Below, one piece after another: positions 9,171 to 20,962 of a stretch of DNA of 64,000 nt. The stretch is taken from the NCBI RefSeq assembly GCF_008831285.2, contig NC_045143.1, forward strand, positions 15,091,151 through 15,155,150, read 5' to 3'. The position numbers and the translations under genes are program-made. The notes under the pieces were generated by a model, which made no database searches, was not told the DNA's origin, and worked only from the letters and a program-made list of their open reading frames with translations. The stretch comes from Nymphaea colorata. Taxonomy: Eukaryota > Streptophyta > Magnoliopsida > Nymphaeales > Nymphaeaceae. Within the stretch, counting starts at the first letter, position 1. The number at the start of each line of letters is the position of its first letter.

Positions 9171-12100
9171 ATGGGTGACATGAGTGTCGTGGGAAATGGG
9201 GTTCATGATCAGGATTCGGCGTTTGGTGAAGGGGGGAGGAGGAGGAGTTGCTGGTATGAAGAAGAGATTGAGCAAGATTTGCGTTGGAGTTTCGCGTTGA
9301 ATAGGTATAAATATGCTAACCCAGATCTTTGCTCTCTTCTTTCTTTTTTTCCTTTTTCCTTCTGAAAGTCTTCCAGTAAAAAGCAGATTCTTATTCACCA
9401 AAATCCATCAAGAAACTTCAGATATATAATGGTTTTTTATTTCTTTGGTCTTGAGTCTTCGTGATGATAATTTTGCAGCATCTTACACACCGGGTGCAGT
9501 CAGTACCAGGACATTGTGCTTCTTGACACCAAGCCCTTTGGCAAGGTAGCTTTTGAGAGACAGAAAGAGAGAGAGAGAGAGAGATCCCTCAGCTCTGTCG
9601 AGTGATAAAGAGTTGGTTTTGGTTGTGCAGGCGTTGGTTATCGATGGTAAGCTTCAGAGCGCAGAGATTGACGAGTTCATCTATCATGAATCACTTGTTC
9701 ATCCTGCCCTCCTTCATCATCCCAAGCAAGTCTCTCTCTCTCTCTCTCTTTTCTCTCTCTCTCTTGTATGTGCTTAAGAATAAAATATTCTGGCAGTCCA
9801 AAGACGGTCTTCATAATGGGAGGTGGCGAAGGCTCAACGGCGAGAGAGACTTTCAGACACAAGTCCATCCAAAGTGTCGTCATGTGTGATATCGACGAGG
9901 TACTACGGCCTGTGCAAATTTTGCTTATCCCAGCTACTGGTCTTTCCCATCTTGCCGTCTTTAACTAATACCTACCCTTTAATTGTCTCTCGTGGCATCT
10001 CTCGTTTCTTTGCTTTGTCTGTATGTTGCTCAAGTGTTCACTTCTTCTTCTTGGATTAGGAAGTGGTGGACTTCTGTAGATCGCACCTGATTGTCAACAA
10101 AGAAGCCTTCTGCGATCCCAGACTTCGTCTTATTATCAGCGATGCAAGGTGGCTATTTTCTTTTCCTCCAATCTTCTTTTACGTTTACCTGTCTTCTTTG
10201 TTCACCTCGTTTTGTCTTATTCGTCCATGAAATGAGCAGCAGAAACAGAGGAACGTGAAATGTATGTATGTTGAACACCAAATCCTGCCATTGTTCTATT
10301 GTTTGAGACTTTTGATTGGTGTTTCCCTTTTGCCTTGTCATGGCGAGACTTGGTAGTGGGACTCACCTTCAATTAAAAGACATATCTTTCTGCCTGACAC
10401 GTCCAGCAGTACTGTTCTGCTTTGCGGTTCATTCACGCGCATGCACGCTCGTCCATACTCCAGCATGTAATATAGCTTATTGTTGTTTATATGTTGGTGT
10501 TCTTTTTAAGCAAGTCTTTTGACATATATAATATTAATATCATCCTTGCCTTCCACTTCACAATTTTTTTTTTAAAAATGTGCACATGTTCATTCCAAGA
10601 TTTGTAAAGTTTAATTTAACTTAAATCACTCACGAGCTCATGTTAATTGTTAAAATGCCAAGAATATCCTTAAAGAAGTATTTGTCATTCATCTCTCTCA
10701 TTTAGGGAACTTCTTGTTTCTTAATTTTGTTATATATTTCTCATTTCATCGGCTCTCTCTCTCCTACCTTTTTTTCTTCAAACCTAGTGTTTTGGTACAC
10801 TACACCTAGTGTTTTGGTACACTACACTTGTTCTTTTCAAGTAAACCACAAGTAATGAATGGCTTCTTGTTCTGTTTGATTTTGCAGATTGGAGCTAGAA
10901 AGCAGAAACGATCAGTTTGATGTGATCATTGGAGACCTGGCTGATCCAATCGAAGGAGGACCCTGCTATCAGTTGTACACGAAGTCGTTCTACGAGGGTA
11001 CAGTGAGACCAAAACTGAATCCCGGTGGAATCTTCGTCACACAGGTAGGAGTTCCGTCGGACCAATTTCTCAAGTTGAAATTTGGACGGCGCAGAACATG
11101 ATAATGTTAAGAGAGCTGGTTTCTGCATCAAAACTACCAAAAAAGAAATCTTAGTTTTTGACATTAAAACCTTAGTGTCATTCAACTGGGCAGTCATTAT
11201 GTCCATCTTGCTTTACATTCTTTGTCATCTTTCAGGCTGGTCCAGCAGGAGCCTTGTCTCACACAGAGGTGTTCTCGTGCATCTACAACACTCTTAGACA
11301 AGTCTTCAAATGTCGGTTAATCTGTTCCTCCCTTTATGTATCATGTGTGCTATTTTTCATTGTAATATGGTCAAAATATTCATCAAAGGTTAAAAGCTTC
11401 GTGTTTTTGCCTCCTTGTTTCTCTAATGCTGCTTCCGGCGCCAAACGAGAATAAGGAAAAAAGAAAGAGCAATCCGCTGTCCAAGCTTGAAGAAAAGAAT
11501 CCAAAAAGCTAGCTACCGCAGTTTTCCCGTCTTCAAGTAGAAGTGCATTTTAAGAAATTTTCTGATTATTGTTACTACCTCTCGCACATACCACAGTAAA
11601 ATATGATCAGAAGTCTATATATCTTCCTCTCATGGGAATGGGTGGCTGTTTTCTTTTACGGCCTCTTGTTATCAATTGCTGACATTAAGAGTTACTGTGC
11701 AGATGTTGTGCCTTATTCTGCGCATGTTCCTTCCTATGCTGATATATGGGGATGGGTTATGGTAAGTGCATGCGGTTGTGAGAATGTGTGTGTGCTTGTG
11801 TGTGTAGACGCATGCAGGCACGGGAGCCTTCTGAGGTGAATGATGTGCCCGTGCGCATGCATGTACCTTGAGTGATAATTCACAAGTGCAGGTACTTATA
11901 CTGGTCCAAGTCCCTAAACCAAATGGAACTCGAAATCTGCAGGCATCGGACAGCCCATTTACAGCTGATGCAGGCGAGTTGGACAGAAGAATCAAGCTGA
12001 GAATGAAGGGTGAGAACATGTATCTGGATGGAGAAACATTCTCCGCATCATCCACTCTAAGCAAAGTTGTCCGCAAATCGTAAGCTTCCATTGACTCTAC

Positions 12101-12361
12101 CTATGCAAATTAAAGAGATCAACTAATTGTGTTCACCTTCTAGCTTCCTCTAAATCTTACATTAGAGAGTCCAAAGTCTAAAATTTTTACACACCAACTG
12201 TTTGATCTCTCTTGATCCTGACTTTGGTGCTTGTTCTTACGCTGCTGCTTGCCTTTTTATGTATGATCAGGCTGGCAAAAGAAACGCAGGTATACACAGA
12301 AGGAACGGCCAAATTTATCCATGGGCATGGAACCGTGCAGAAAGCTGCTTTACAGTCTTGA
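9171..12361 (+). CDS. ACL5: thermospermine synthase (ACAULIS5 type), 10 exons
   Basis: Transfers an aminopropyl group from decarboxylated S-adenosylmethionine to spermidine to give thermospermine, a cytosolic polyamine that limits xylem differentiation. Exons: 9171-9304, 9479-9545, 9631-9725, 9797-9899, 10060-10148, 10888-11044, 11236-11311, 11703-11761, 11943-12079, 12271-12361. They total 1008 bases, all junctions stay in phase, and the product is 335 residues (Arabidopsis ACL5 is about 339). Visible motifs are the N-terminal WYEEEI and DLRWSFAL block, GGGEG at residues 107-111 (nucleotide binding), CDID at 129-132, and GDLADP at 178-183 with the catalytic Asp. [10 protein letters not shown] follows, typical of ACL5 and unlike spermidine synthase. 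Later come [13 protein letters not shown] and FIHGHG. All introns are GT-AG except intron 3, which is GC-AG. This is the only apparently intact host gene in the window. Confidence 0.95.
9555..9584 (+). repeat. GA-rich tract in ACL5 intron 2
   Basis: An almost pure (GA)n run, GAGAGAGAGAGAGAGAGA with a short interruption, 46 bases upstream of exon 3. It is complementary to the CT tract in intron 3. Confidence 0.9.
9726..9796 (+). other. ACL5 intron 3, non-canonical GC-AG, CT-rich
   Basis: Exon 3 must end CCCAA and exon 4 begin TCCAAAG to keep the conserved HPNPKTVF segment. The donor is therefore GCAAGT rather than GT, the known minor GC class with otherwise perfect consensus. The acceptor is CTGGCAG. 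The intron is only 71 bases and is dominated by (TC)n at 9731-9764. Confidence 0.88.
10783..10828 (+). repeat. 23-bp direct duplication in ACL5 intron 5
   Basis: CCTAGTGTTTTGGTACACTA plus CAC occurs twice in immediate succession inside the longest intron (10149-10887). No function is apparent. Confidence 0.85.
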
Positions 12362-13292
12362 AAGGCCGACCGATTGTTCTTGCTTCCTTTTTTTTGCCTT
12401 TTCCTTTTTCCTTTTGTTTGGTTTGTTGTTAAGATGTCAATGAAGACAGCGCGGTGGATTTCTGCATTACTTTATATAAATCGATGACCAGTCACTTTTA
12501 ACAAGGAACATCGTTTTTCATTATTAAACAAAAGAAGTAGGATGAATACATGGTATTATTAAAATGCTCGGCAGTGTCAGGCATTTATTACTGAGTAGTA
12601 GTTGTCAGGTGGGACGAAAGTTTCAGATTCTAAACAAAAGTTTCAGATTCTACTTCGTATTTTGTACGATGACTTAGAACTTTTGTTCTATTTATTTATT
12701 TATTTATGTTTAGGTAAAACTCTACCGACCATGTTTTTCTCTCTCCACTTCTTTAGGTGGATTGTTTAGGTGAAAATTTAATGCTACAACAAAATAGCTT
12801 GACTGAGAAAAAACGAGATTAATGTTTCAGGCTTGTTTTACCAAGAAACTTTCCTGAATTTAGTTTTTGAGTCCAAGGTAGCCAAGAGGAACTTATTGCA
12901 TGCATGTGGAATTAAGAATGGAAAAAAAAAAAAGTTTGGCCGGCGGCATGAAATTTTATGCACGTATTCCGTGTAGTTGAAGCCTAAAGTTCGGAATAAG
13001 GGAAAGAGGGACAACTTTGACGATAGCCCGTGCGATTTTACTGCAGTGTTCTGCTTAGGGGCTCAGGCCTCAAAAGCGTCCGCCTTTCCCCATCTTTTTA
13101 CTTTTAATATTTTATTTATGTGTGGATTTTATCATCATAACCGTGCATGGAAGCCTGTGGGCTTCTAGCACGCGACCGTCATCATCAAGGGCACGACCTT
13201 GATTTCGTTCAAATATAGTTTTTTTCTCATGTTGTAAGTTTTTTAATTAACAAATAAAAATTAAAGAAAGATTAGAGATGAAAAAGCATGTT
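12362..13292. other. ACL5 3' region and intergenic DNA, no gene seen
   Basis: The first few hundred bases downstream of the ACL5 stop should hold the 3' untranslated region, but I see no clear AATAAA signal close by. The remainder is AT-rich, with short tandem stretches (TTTATTTATTTATTTATG near 12692). The 12977-13168 open frame has no recognisable features. Confidence 0.5.
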
Positions 13293-13300
13293 TTAATGAT

Positions 13301-13564
13301 TAAGGATGTCAATGAATCTGATTGGAATTGGTTATGCTTTTAATCTTATCTATTTTTTTGGATATTTATATATTTAGATTTGAGTTCAGATTGAACATGA
13401 ACGAAGAAATGTTATCTCTGAATCTCAATTCTGATTTTACAATCAGAATCCTGTTTTTACATTTATATCTTCAGATCTGAATTTTGAACAGAATTTAGTC
13501 AATGTAAGAGCATTAAATATAAGTTATTTGTTTAAAAATAAGTTTGATCCTGCATTTAAGTCCG

Positions 13565-13604
<40 letters not shown>

Positions 13605-13739
13605 CAAATCTAAATCTAAATCTGATCAAATATCATGTCTTAAATTTGAATTCAGTGCAATTTCTTAATTGGATATTAATACTTTTCTCCATATCCAATT
13701 TGTTCAGAACGATCCAAGTTGGATATTTTGACATCTCTA
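13301..13739. mobile_element. hAT-like MITE containing a TA microsatellite
   Basis: The left end is TAAGGATGTCAATG, and the right end in reverse is TAGAGATGTCAAAAT. Such TAgrGATGTCAA ends are typical of plant hAT MITEs. The flanking 8-mers TTAATGAT (13293-13300) and TTAGTGAC (13740-13747) agree at 6 of 8 positions, as expected for an aged 8-bp target duplication. The interior is AT-rich with repeated GGATAT/ATATCC motifs and a (TA)n run at 13568-13601. There is no coding capacity. Confidence 0.5.
13568..13601. repeat. (TA)n microsatellite
   Basis: An uninterrupted alternating AT run of about 33 bases inside the hAT-like MITE. Its length is probably variable between individuals. Confidence 0.9.
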
Positions 13740-13747
13740 TTAGTGAC

Positions 13748-14219
13748 ATTCACGTCTTTAACTTTTCCTCCAAGCGTACGTATATATGACATATATGTTA
13801 GTTGGAACCGATAATAATTCCCTCTTATAATCAACAAATGGACTAGGGTCTAGCCTATCATAGTGGTGGACTCATGATATAAAATGTAATATTATCTTAC
13901 TCGTGCATGATGTGCTGAGATGCTATCGGATCCAAATAATGCATTATAAAATTTTTATCTGTAGTATCTTACTAGCAAAATGAATCGTAATGACCTTGCA
14001 AGCATAAACAATAAAAATATTGTATATTGGTTTAGGGCATTAATACATTATCTTGTATCTACAAATGAAATAACAACTAAGTGTACACCCCTAGCCCATA
14101 AGGAATATGCTTGTCGTACTCTACATCAAAGTTTGCTCACAACTAAAAATGTGCCTAATCCCAAAACATAAAATAAAATGTCAAGTATTTCTAGCAAGGC
14201 CTTTTACATCATTCTCTAT
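13748..14219. other. intergenic, nothing recognised
   Basis: AT-rich sequence with no conserved coding block, between the hAT-like MITE and the 3' end of LINE B. Confidence 0.5.
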
Positions 14220-17039
14220 ATTTTTTTTTTTACAATCACAAGTTTCCTTATATAACCATACAATTTGTCAACGATACACACGGGCATTCACGAGATTAAA
14301 AAAATGTTCTTCCTTTTATACAAAACCTTTTATATCAAAGTTAGTGGCATTCCACAAAATGTCAGATTTTAATATAAGGAGACATACACCTTAACATCTT
14401 CAAGGATGCCAAACAAAGAGTAGCGTCCAGCCTTCCATCTTTCATTGTTGGAGATAATTTCGGTGCTCCCTTCTCTAGCACTTAGGCCATTCAGCCACAT
14501 CTCAAGGAGCATAAGTTCAGCATGATCATGGCTTGCGGTAGCTTCCCCTTTCCAAAACCTGCATTTGTCCTGCTCATAATCCCACAAGAACGCTATGACC
14601 TGGTTGTATTTTGAAGCCTTGCAGCCTACTATATTAATTGAAGTTTGGTCAGGTCCTAGGCTGGCTATTTCCCCTTCACATACTACTCCCGATAGCCTCA
14701 AATATGAAAATGCTCACACTCATCCTCATTGCATTTCACCATGAGAAAGACCTCCCAGCATGATCACCATATAAATAGTTGCATTTGGAACTCCGATCTG
14801 AACTCTTCACTCTCACGCATTCTCTCGCTTTTAATGCTCAAAAGCCTTCATATGGTCACTTTCATATGGTCACTTGGAAGGCAATCCTCCAACATTCTTA
14901 GAGCTATCTATTCTTTACTTTCACTTTATGGCACAGTTGAAACTCATCATTTATGTTCTGCCAAGGAGTTACGCTTCTCCTAAATTTGCAAATAATGAAT
15001 CTCCATATCCTTTTGGACACTTGGCAGTCTATAAAAAAAAGTTGATTATTCTATTTTTCTTTTTTACAGAAAAGACATCCGTTAGCTAAAAAAATAACAT
15101 GCTGTTGGTATCTATCAAGCATAAGCAATCTCTTATGGGATGCCACGTGCAAAGTTCAGCACGCTCTTGCTGGATAGGATTGAGACCATACTCTTCTTCT
15201 CCACTTCTAAGGTTGACCTTTAATTTTGATAGCTTCTCATATGCTCATAGGCTTGAATTTCTTAAATAAAAGGGAGAGGATTGCCATCTGATCAGGAGCA
15301 CTTAAGAGATTGATTCCATCCAATTGTCCCGCGAGGGACTCGTTGGAGTCAACAAACATTGATGTAGGGTTCTTGCTTATGCTATAGATATGTTTATTTG
15401 GGCTCTGATGCAGATGAACTCCACCGCATTGACGGCCTGAACCCAAATTTTGTCTCCTCAAAATTCTGCCTACAATTTCAACCATTCACCATTGCCTATG
15501 GACAATTTCATTTTGTCCTTTATTTTTTACCAAGCTCATCCTAAGTTACTCCAACATGTCGACCCCTTCCAAGGCGTCTTCAAAGTTCAAAAGCTCTTGC
15601 CTCTTTCAAGTATTTCTCCCTGGCCCATGTGGAGAGTGTCGAATTATTATTGCTGGCAAGCGGCCTACTTGCCAACAGGGCAGCGTTAAAGTCCTCTATA
15701 TGTTTGATCCCCACTTCACCTTCCTCAAGGACCGTGCAAAGCTGCCTCCAAGCTATTTGATGACAAGTTTTTTCGTCTCAGAATCTGCCACATAAAACCT
15801 TCTATGATCTTTTCACTTTTTTCTATAATGATCATGGCGAGCCGAAAAACCTGCATCCAGTATTCCACGATCGCTCCCAAGTTATACTTGATTAAGCAGA
15901 GCCTCACAACTTGAGATAGCAAGTGAGCCTTTCAGCTTGCCAACTTAGACTCCATCTTATGGAAAGGCCTACACATAAGTCTTCATTCATGGAGCCCGTT
16001 AACAATGGAATGGCCATGTACTCCATCGGAAGCTTACTGAGGTGCCATCCTCCTATGTTGGCTACGCTCGCTTCATTAGATCGCTCTACATGGAAAGCAA
16101 CCGTTGACGATTTGGAGTTATTAATGAAGAGGCTAGACCTCCCTGCAATCTATAAATCTCTTAAGGTTCTTAAAGACTTGAAGGTGCCTATGCTGAAAAT
16201 GAGAACATCATATGCATAATAAGACAAGATAAGTCAGGTGCAAATCTTAAGACAAAAGGTGGACGAGATGAGATATATTTGAAGTCCAACTCTAGACGCC
16301 TCTGGTGACTCTATAACTGCAATAAACACGTAGAGAGACATTGGATCCCTTTGCCTAAGTCCTCATTTGAGACTGATTGATCTCCTCGTAGAACTACTGA
16401 GCATCACATCAAAAGACACGGTGGAGACACACACCATAATCCCGTGGACGCACATAGGGTGAAAACCCAGCCAGAGCAGGGATTTCTAGAGGAAGCACCA
16501 AGAGACCTTGTCATAAGCTATGGATAGGTCAAGTTTTAAGTAAACCGTTTCCTCATTCATTTGATTAAGGGCATTGACAGCTTTAATAGCTAAAGCGATT
16601 TGGACATGAATCACTCTAGACTTAACGAAAGCCCATTGAGATTTGCCCACAATCGTTTTCAGATGACTTTTCATTCGAATGACCATAACTTTGGCAATTA
16701 TTTATGCTGCCTGTTCATAAAGCTATTGGTATAAACTCTTCAATTCTTGTGGCTCCTCTCTTTTTAGAGATGAGCATAAGCGACGTATAATTAACATTAG
16801 GGACTATCCTCCCCATTCTGAAGAATAAGTCCACTACCTGCCACACATTGAAACCCAGTGTGTCCCACATGAATTGTTAGAAAAGATTTGGAAATCCATT
16901 GGGTCCTGGAGCACTATCTTTATCCAAACTAGCAAACAACAACTTTTACCTCTTCCAAACTCTCTTTAGGAGTTCCTCATGTCACCGTCAACCTTCATGG
17001 ACATCTTCAAGAATACACCAGATGCTGAGTCATCATTTA
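14220..17039 (-). pseudogene. LINE B, 3' block: reverse transcriptase to 3' end
   Basis: Decayed L1 ORF2 on the minus strand. Near 16,900 an APGPNGFP-type block is followed by ISKKRG and IPIA blocks (16,850-16,720). At 16486-16686 the frame shows GKSQWAF and VYLKLDLSIAYDKVSWCFL, with the first catalytic Asp of the polymerase. Around 15,000-15,110 a Cys-rich block (CLFCKK, then SKRIW) matches the L1 zinc-binding C-terminal region. The poly-T at 14220-14231 is the likely poly-A tail. The element continues beyond the Harbinger insertion at 22978. 17037-17039 is the TTA target site. Confidence 0.8.
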
Positions 17040-17048
17040 GGGGCCGTA

Positions 17049-17260
17049 TGATGGCCTGGAAATATACTTCTGGAAATATATTTCTAGAAATATAGGAAAT
17101 GGAAAAATAGAATGGAAAAGATTTTTCCGATTCCAATTTTGGTGTGTGTGTGATGACTCAGAAATATATTTCCAATTCCATATTTCTGAGTTTGATGGTA
17201 CAGAAATATATTTTCAGAAAATTAATTCTTAGTTTGATGATAAGGAAACATTTATCCAGA
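17049..17260. repeat. subterminal repeats of Harbinger 1
   Basis: Four copies of a TGATG-centred motif followed by purine-rich GAAA(T/C)AT occur at about 17049, 17151, 17193 and 17235. The first is part of the terminal inverted repeat. Iterated subterminal motifs are typical transposase-binding sites, and that role is inferred here. Confidence 0.65.
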
Positions 17261-17756
17261 TTTACAAAAATATGGCAACAACATGGTTATGAATGTATAG
17301 ACCGGATGTAATCGCCCACACAATCGATTATAACAATTCTGATTTGCCGACCTTCTGCCCCTTTTCAAGTTGACATTGATTTGAACCTTTCGGTTCAAAT
17401 TCACCCACTGGTCTAATGAACTCATTCACCCGGTTGAGAGGATCCATCTTCCTCGACCGTAAGGATTGCATGAAAACAAAATCACAATTTTAACATTCTA
17501 AATTGAGATATTCTTACGAAGTACTGAATTGTTGCCCAATTTCATCTCACGCTCCATTACGCAGATGCAACAACTCAATTATAAGGAACATATAACAAAT
17601 ATGAAAGCCATAAAAAAACCAAAATTCAACAACACGTCAATAGACTATCAAACATACCATACAATTCAACAACAAAGCGCAACGTCAGCACGACAAAGCG
17701 AATAAAGAGGACCGTCTAAAGCAGGACAAAGTGAATAAAGAAGGATCGGATCATTG

Positions 17757-17905
17757 TTCCCATCAGTGATAAAATACTAAACATAGTCCCATCAGTGATA
17801 AAATACTAAACAAACCACATATATAGTCCCATCAGTGATAAAATGCGCATCAAACCACATACAAAGTCCCATCAGTGATAAAATATTTACATATTCCCAT
17901 CAGTG
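17757..17905. repeat. five-copy repeat TCCCATCAGTGATAAAATA
   Basis: Copies start at about 17757, 17787, 17827, 17867 and 17895 (last truncated), with unequal spacers of roughly 10-21 bases. The repeat lies inside Harbinger 1, between its left end and the transposase gene. Spacers are not unique sequences and there are no cas genes, so this is not a CRISPR. Confidence 0.85.
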
Positions 17906-18067
17906 TTCACTGTTCAGAAGAGCTTCAACGTTCAATAGAAAGCCAAGTGCATGTGTCGAGTATCCATAGAAGCAAATACATATGCAGTGTCTCTGCACCA
18001 TAAGAAAACAAAAAACACAAACATAATCAAATTTTCCCCTTGCACGACCTTCGAACATTCGTCGCAA

Positions 18068-19604
18068 TCATGTCAGTGCTTCATCTTCCATCAGTCCTGA
18101 AAACATAAACAAAGACATCACATTTTCGAAGAGATTAAAGCGTAAAAAGCGATAAAATGAAATTGTTATTGTACTGCGACAGAATTGTTTATGTGTGTGA
18201 TAAGTTAATCCGCACCTACGAATTTGAAAATCTGTAAACATTTGAGATGTTATTGTACTGCGCAGATCATTATTCGATCCTCGACGAACACTTTCTGTCG
18301 TACTTTCATCCTCGTTTACAAACGATGTGCTCTCATTTGCATCGTCAAATGCACTTTCATCAACATCAAACTGCTCTGTTTCAAGATTATGGTCTAAAAT
18401 GAAATTGTGTAGAACACACGTGGCTAACACAATCGCAACTTGTGTATGGTAAGGGTACGACACTTGTGTTTTTAGTATAGGGAACCGTCCTTTTAATAAA
18501 CCAAAAGCTCGTTCCACAGTTGTTCTTAACAATGAATGACAATGATTAAATAGTTCCTCTGCACGTGTAACACGTCGTGCCCCAAGTGCATTAAATTCAG
18601 AGAGATGGTATCGATGACCTCGATGTGGAGTTAGTAAACCACGTATGTTTGGATATCTTCCATCACCAAGGTAGTATTTCCCTACACAGTACAGTTATTA
18701 TGAGTTCGACATTAAATGCAACTGTAACCTAAAAAGTACCAACATAGTAGATTGACAACCTAACCTGTAGGTATGAGAAGAGGATCGACATCGTTGTCTA
18801 GTGCACTGTACAATACTCTTGAATCTATCGCACTGCGTTCCCAGCCCACCAAAACATAGTGGAATCGCATGTCGAAACCAACTACAGCCAGTACATTTTG
18901 TGAGAGAGTTCCTTTTCTATTTCGAAACCTCGATTGTTCTGATGTATGTACCCATACTGGTATGTGAGTGCCATCTATAGCTCCTAGACAATCCTATGTA
19001 CAATGAAAAATGTTAGTCGAACTGTCTTAGTAATCGTGAACTACCTTACCTGAAAATATGGATTGAAACGAGGATTGAGTTGGATTTTTGATGGAGTGTC
19101 ATCGTTTGGTCGACTGATGCATTGTTCACCCAATTGACAAAGGGCTCATAGGATGATGTTGACGTACTTACTAATTGTTTGACCTGAGTGTTGAAACGTG
19201 TTCTGGCTCGCACGGTTGCGCTCGTTATGGCCAACAATAAGTAGAAAGATAGCAACTTGTTCTTCGACACTGATTTCCCAACCATCTTCTACTAAATTTT
19301 TCTCTTTCAAGATATTACATAATGTAATAAATGAGAGGCGATCCATGCGCATTAAGTCCAAGCAATTCCTTGGATGACCGTTGATGATATTATCAACAAA
19401 TCTCCAACCAACATTTCTAAAAGGGTGAACGATTTGTCTAGGTTGATTAAGAAGTCTAGAAATTATGATTGCCACGGCAAACATGGCTCTTCCTATCACA
19501 AGATTTCTTTCTTCTTCATCTGACAACATGACTGCAGCACTAGGTGGCAGAAGGAGAAAAACAACTTTCGTCATGTTTGACATGTGAATGTACAAATAAA
19601 ACAT
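18068..19604 (-). pseudogene. Harbinger 1 DDE transposase, 3 exons, one premature stop
   Basis: Exons on the minus strand: 19604-19050, 18993-18765 and 18681-18068, with GT-AG introns of 56 and 83 bases. Exon 1 holds the helix-turn-helix part (HPRNCLDLMRMD, EQVAIFLLIVGHNERNR, FQHSGQTISKY). Exon 2 carries the first catalytic Asp (LGAIDGTHIPV) and the second (SAIDSRVLYSAL). Exon 3 has the PNIRGLLTPHRGHRYHLSEF block and the catalytic Glu in TTVERAFGLLKGRF. The only clear lesion is a TGA at 19146-19148, just after KYVNIIL. The start at 19604 is the first Met, and later Met codons are possible. Confidence 0.88.
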
Positions 19605-19868
19605 TCTAATATGGAAAGGGGAAAGGAGTTAACCGCCATAAAAACAAACATGTTAGGCAATCAAGTATAAAGCAATATCAATAGCATCCAGTCAATTGCA
19701 TATAAATTAGAACAAGCACAACATTGTGAATATACAAATAAAACATTCCAATATGGAAATGAGAAAGGAAATAACCGCCATAAAAACAAACATGTTAGGC
19801 AATCAAGTATAAAGCAATATCAATAGCATCTATTCAATTGCATATAAATTAGAACAAGCACATCATTG
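19587..19868. repeat. 142-bp tandem duplication at transposase 5' end
   Basis: The block containing TACAAATAAAACATT at 19591 recurs at 19733 with about 95% identity over roughly 135 bases. The left copy spans the proposed transposase start at 19604, so the duplication lies in its promoter and leader. Confidence 0.85.
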
Positions 19869-19902
19869 AATTATAAAGATGTAACAGATCACACACTACT
19901 TA

Positions 19903-20962
19903 CTATGGATGATTTACATTAGCCAACAACCAAGGCACACGTTGGGTCGGCAGAAGTTTGAGGAAGACGACTGGCTTGTTTGGCTTCTCCATTAGCATCG
20001 TGGCTTTTAAGTGCATGCCAGCATCTATCTCTCCCAACTCGAGCATGTCTTGCAATAGCTCTAAACATTTGTTCAAGCATCTGTATGAGGATGTGTCTAT
20101 CATTGTACGAAAAGTATCAACTATTTCCTGCAATATCGTTCCATAACCCTCGTGATTCGCATTTACTCTTGCTCTTTTATTTGATGAGTTTGTTGTCCTA
20201 CTTTCAAATCCAGTATGTTGTGAATCTTGTTGAACCTGTGACGGTGATGGCACAGGAGATTCTTCATTCAACATTTGTGTAAATGATACATTTTCATGAA
20301 CATTGTAACCCAAATCAGGGTTATGTGTTGTAGGGGTCACGGGTGGTTGATCAGTCTGTAAGTCATTAGATCTATTCAATGAAGAACAAGTAAAACTACC
20401 AATACCATTTGTAGTGGACTGGCCAAACACTTCGTCTAGTTGTTGATAATGTTTCCATTTTTGCCCCCCTTTAAACTTGCGTTGATCAGGAAATTTCTGC
20501 AATCACAATTATAGTCACATATGTTGTATAATGTAATAGACATGATGGTTAATTTCCACTAAATGGTCCCTGCCTTACCTGAATGTACTCCGCCCAAACT
20601 TCATTTTCAACATCTACGCACTAGTTTATCGGCTTCCAACCGAACCCACTTGTTGACAAAATTTGTCTGCACACATTGTAATATGCTTTCGTACTCTTCA
20701 ATTTGTTTTTTATTTTTTCGACTTTGAATTCTAGGCCAAACATTTCTATCATTTGTCGTTCAATGACCTTATATGCTTTTGACTTTAAATTAGCACCTGA
20801 CTTCATGCCAGGGAGTCTTGATTGCTCAACTAGAAGATGTATAAGATGATCTAGTTGAGCGTCACTCCAGACAAGACTATCATTTCTTGAGCTTGATCCT
20901 TCCATAGGTACTACAGTATGGGAAAAAACATCAAGTAAATGCAAACCCCAAGATAGGAACAA
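19903..20962 (-). pseudogene. Harbinger 1 Myb/SANT-like protein, 2 exons, one premature stop
   Basis: Exon 1 (20962-20579) encodes a Myb/SANT-like domain (Myb_DNA-bind_3): WSDAQLDHLIHLLVEQ, then EKIKNKLKSTKAYY and SGFGW. Exon 2 (20496-19903) begins KFPDQRKFKGG, has a low-complexity middle, a basic NKRAR segment and a C-terminal region ending WLLANVNHP. The 82-base intron is GT-AG and phase 0. A TAG at 20621-20623, just after GWKPIN, breaks the frame, and the following VDVENEVWAEYIQ continues in frame. In this superfamily the Myb-like protein works with the transposase in binding the ends and in nuclear import. Confidence 0.82.

Noticed and set aside
10889-11101. Separate 70-codon gene
   Set aside because: It is ACL5 exon 6 read past its splice donor; joining at 11044 gives the conserved protein.
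17757-17905. Short repeat array that superficially resembles a CRISPR
   Set aside because: Spacers are short, unequal and partly identical, it lies inside a plant transposon and no cas-like gene is present.
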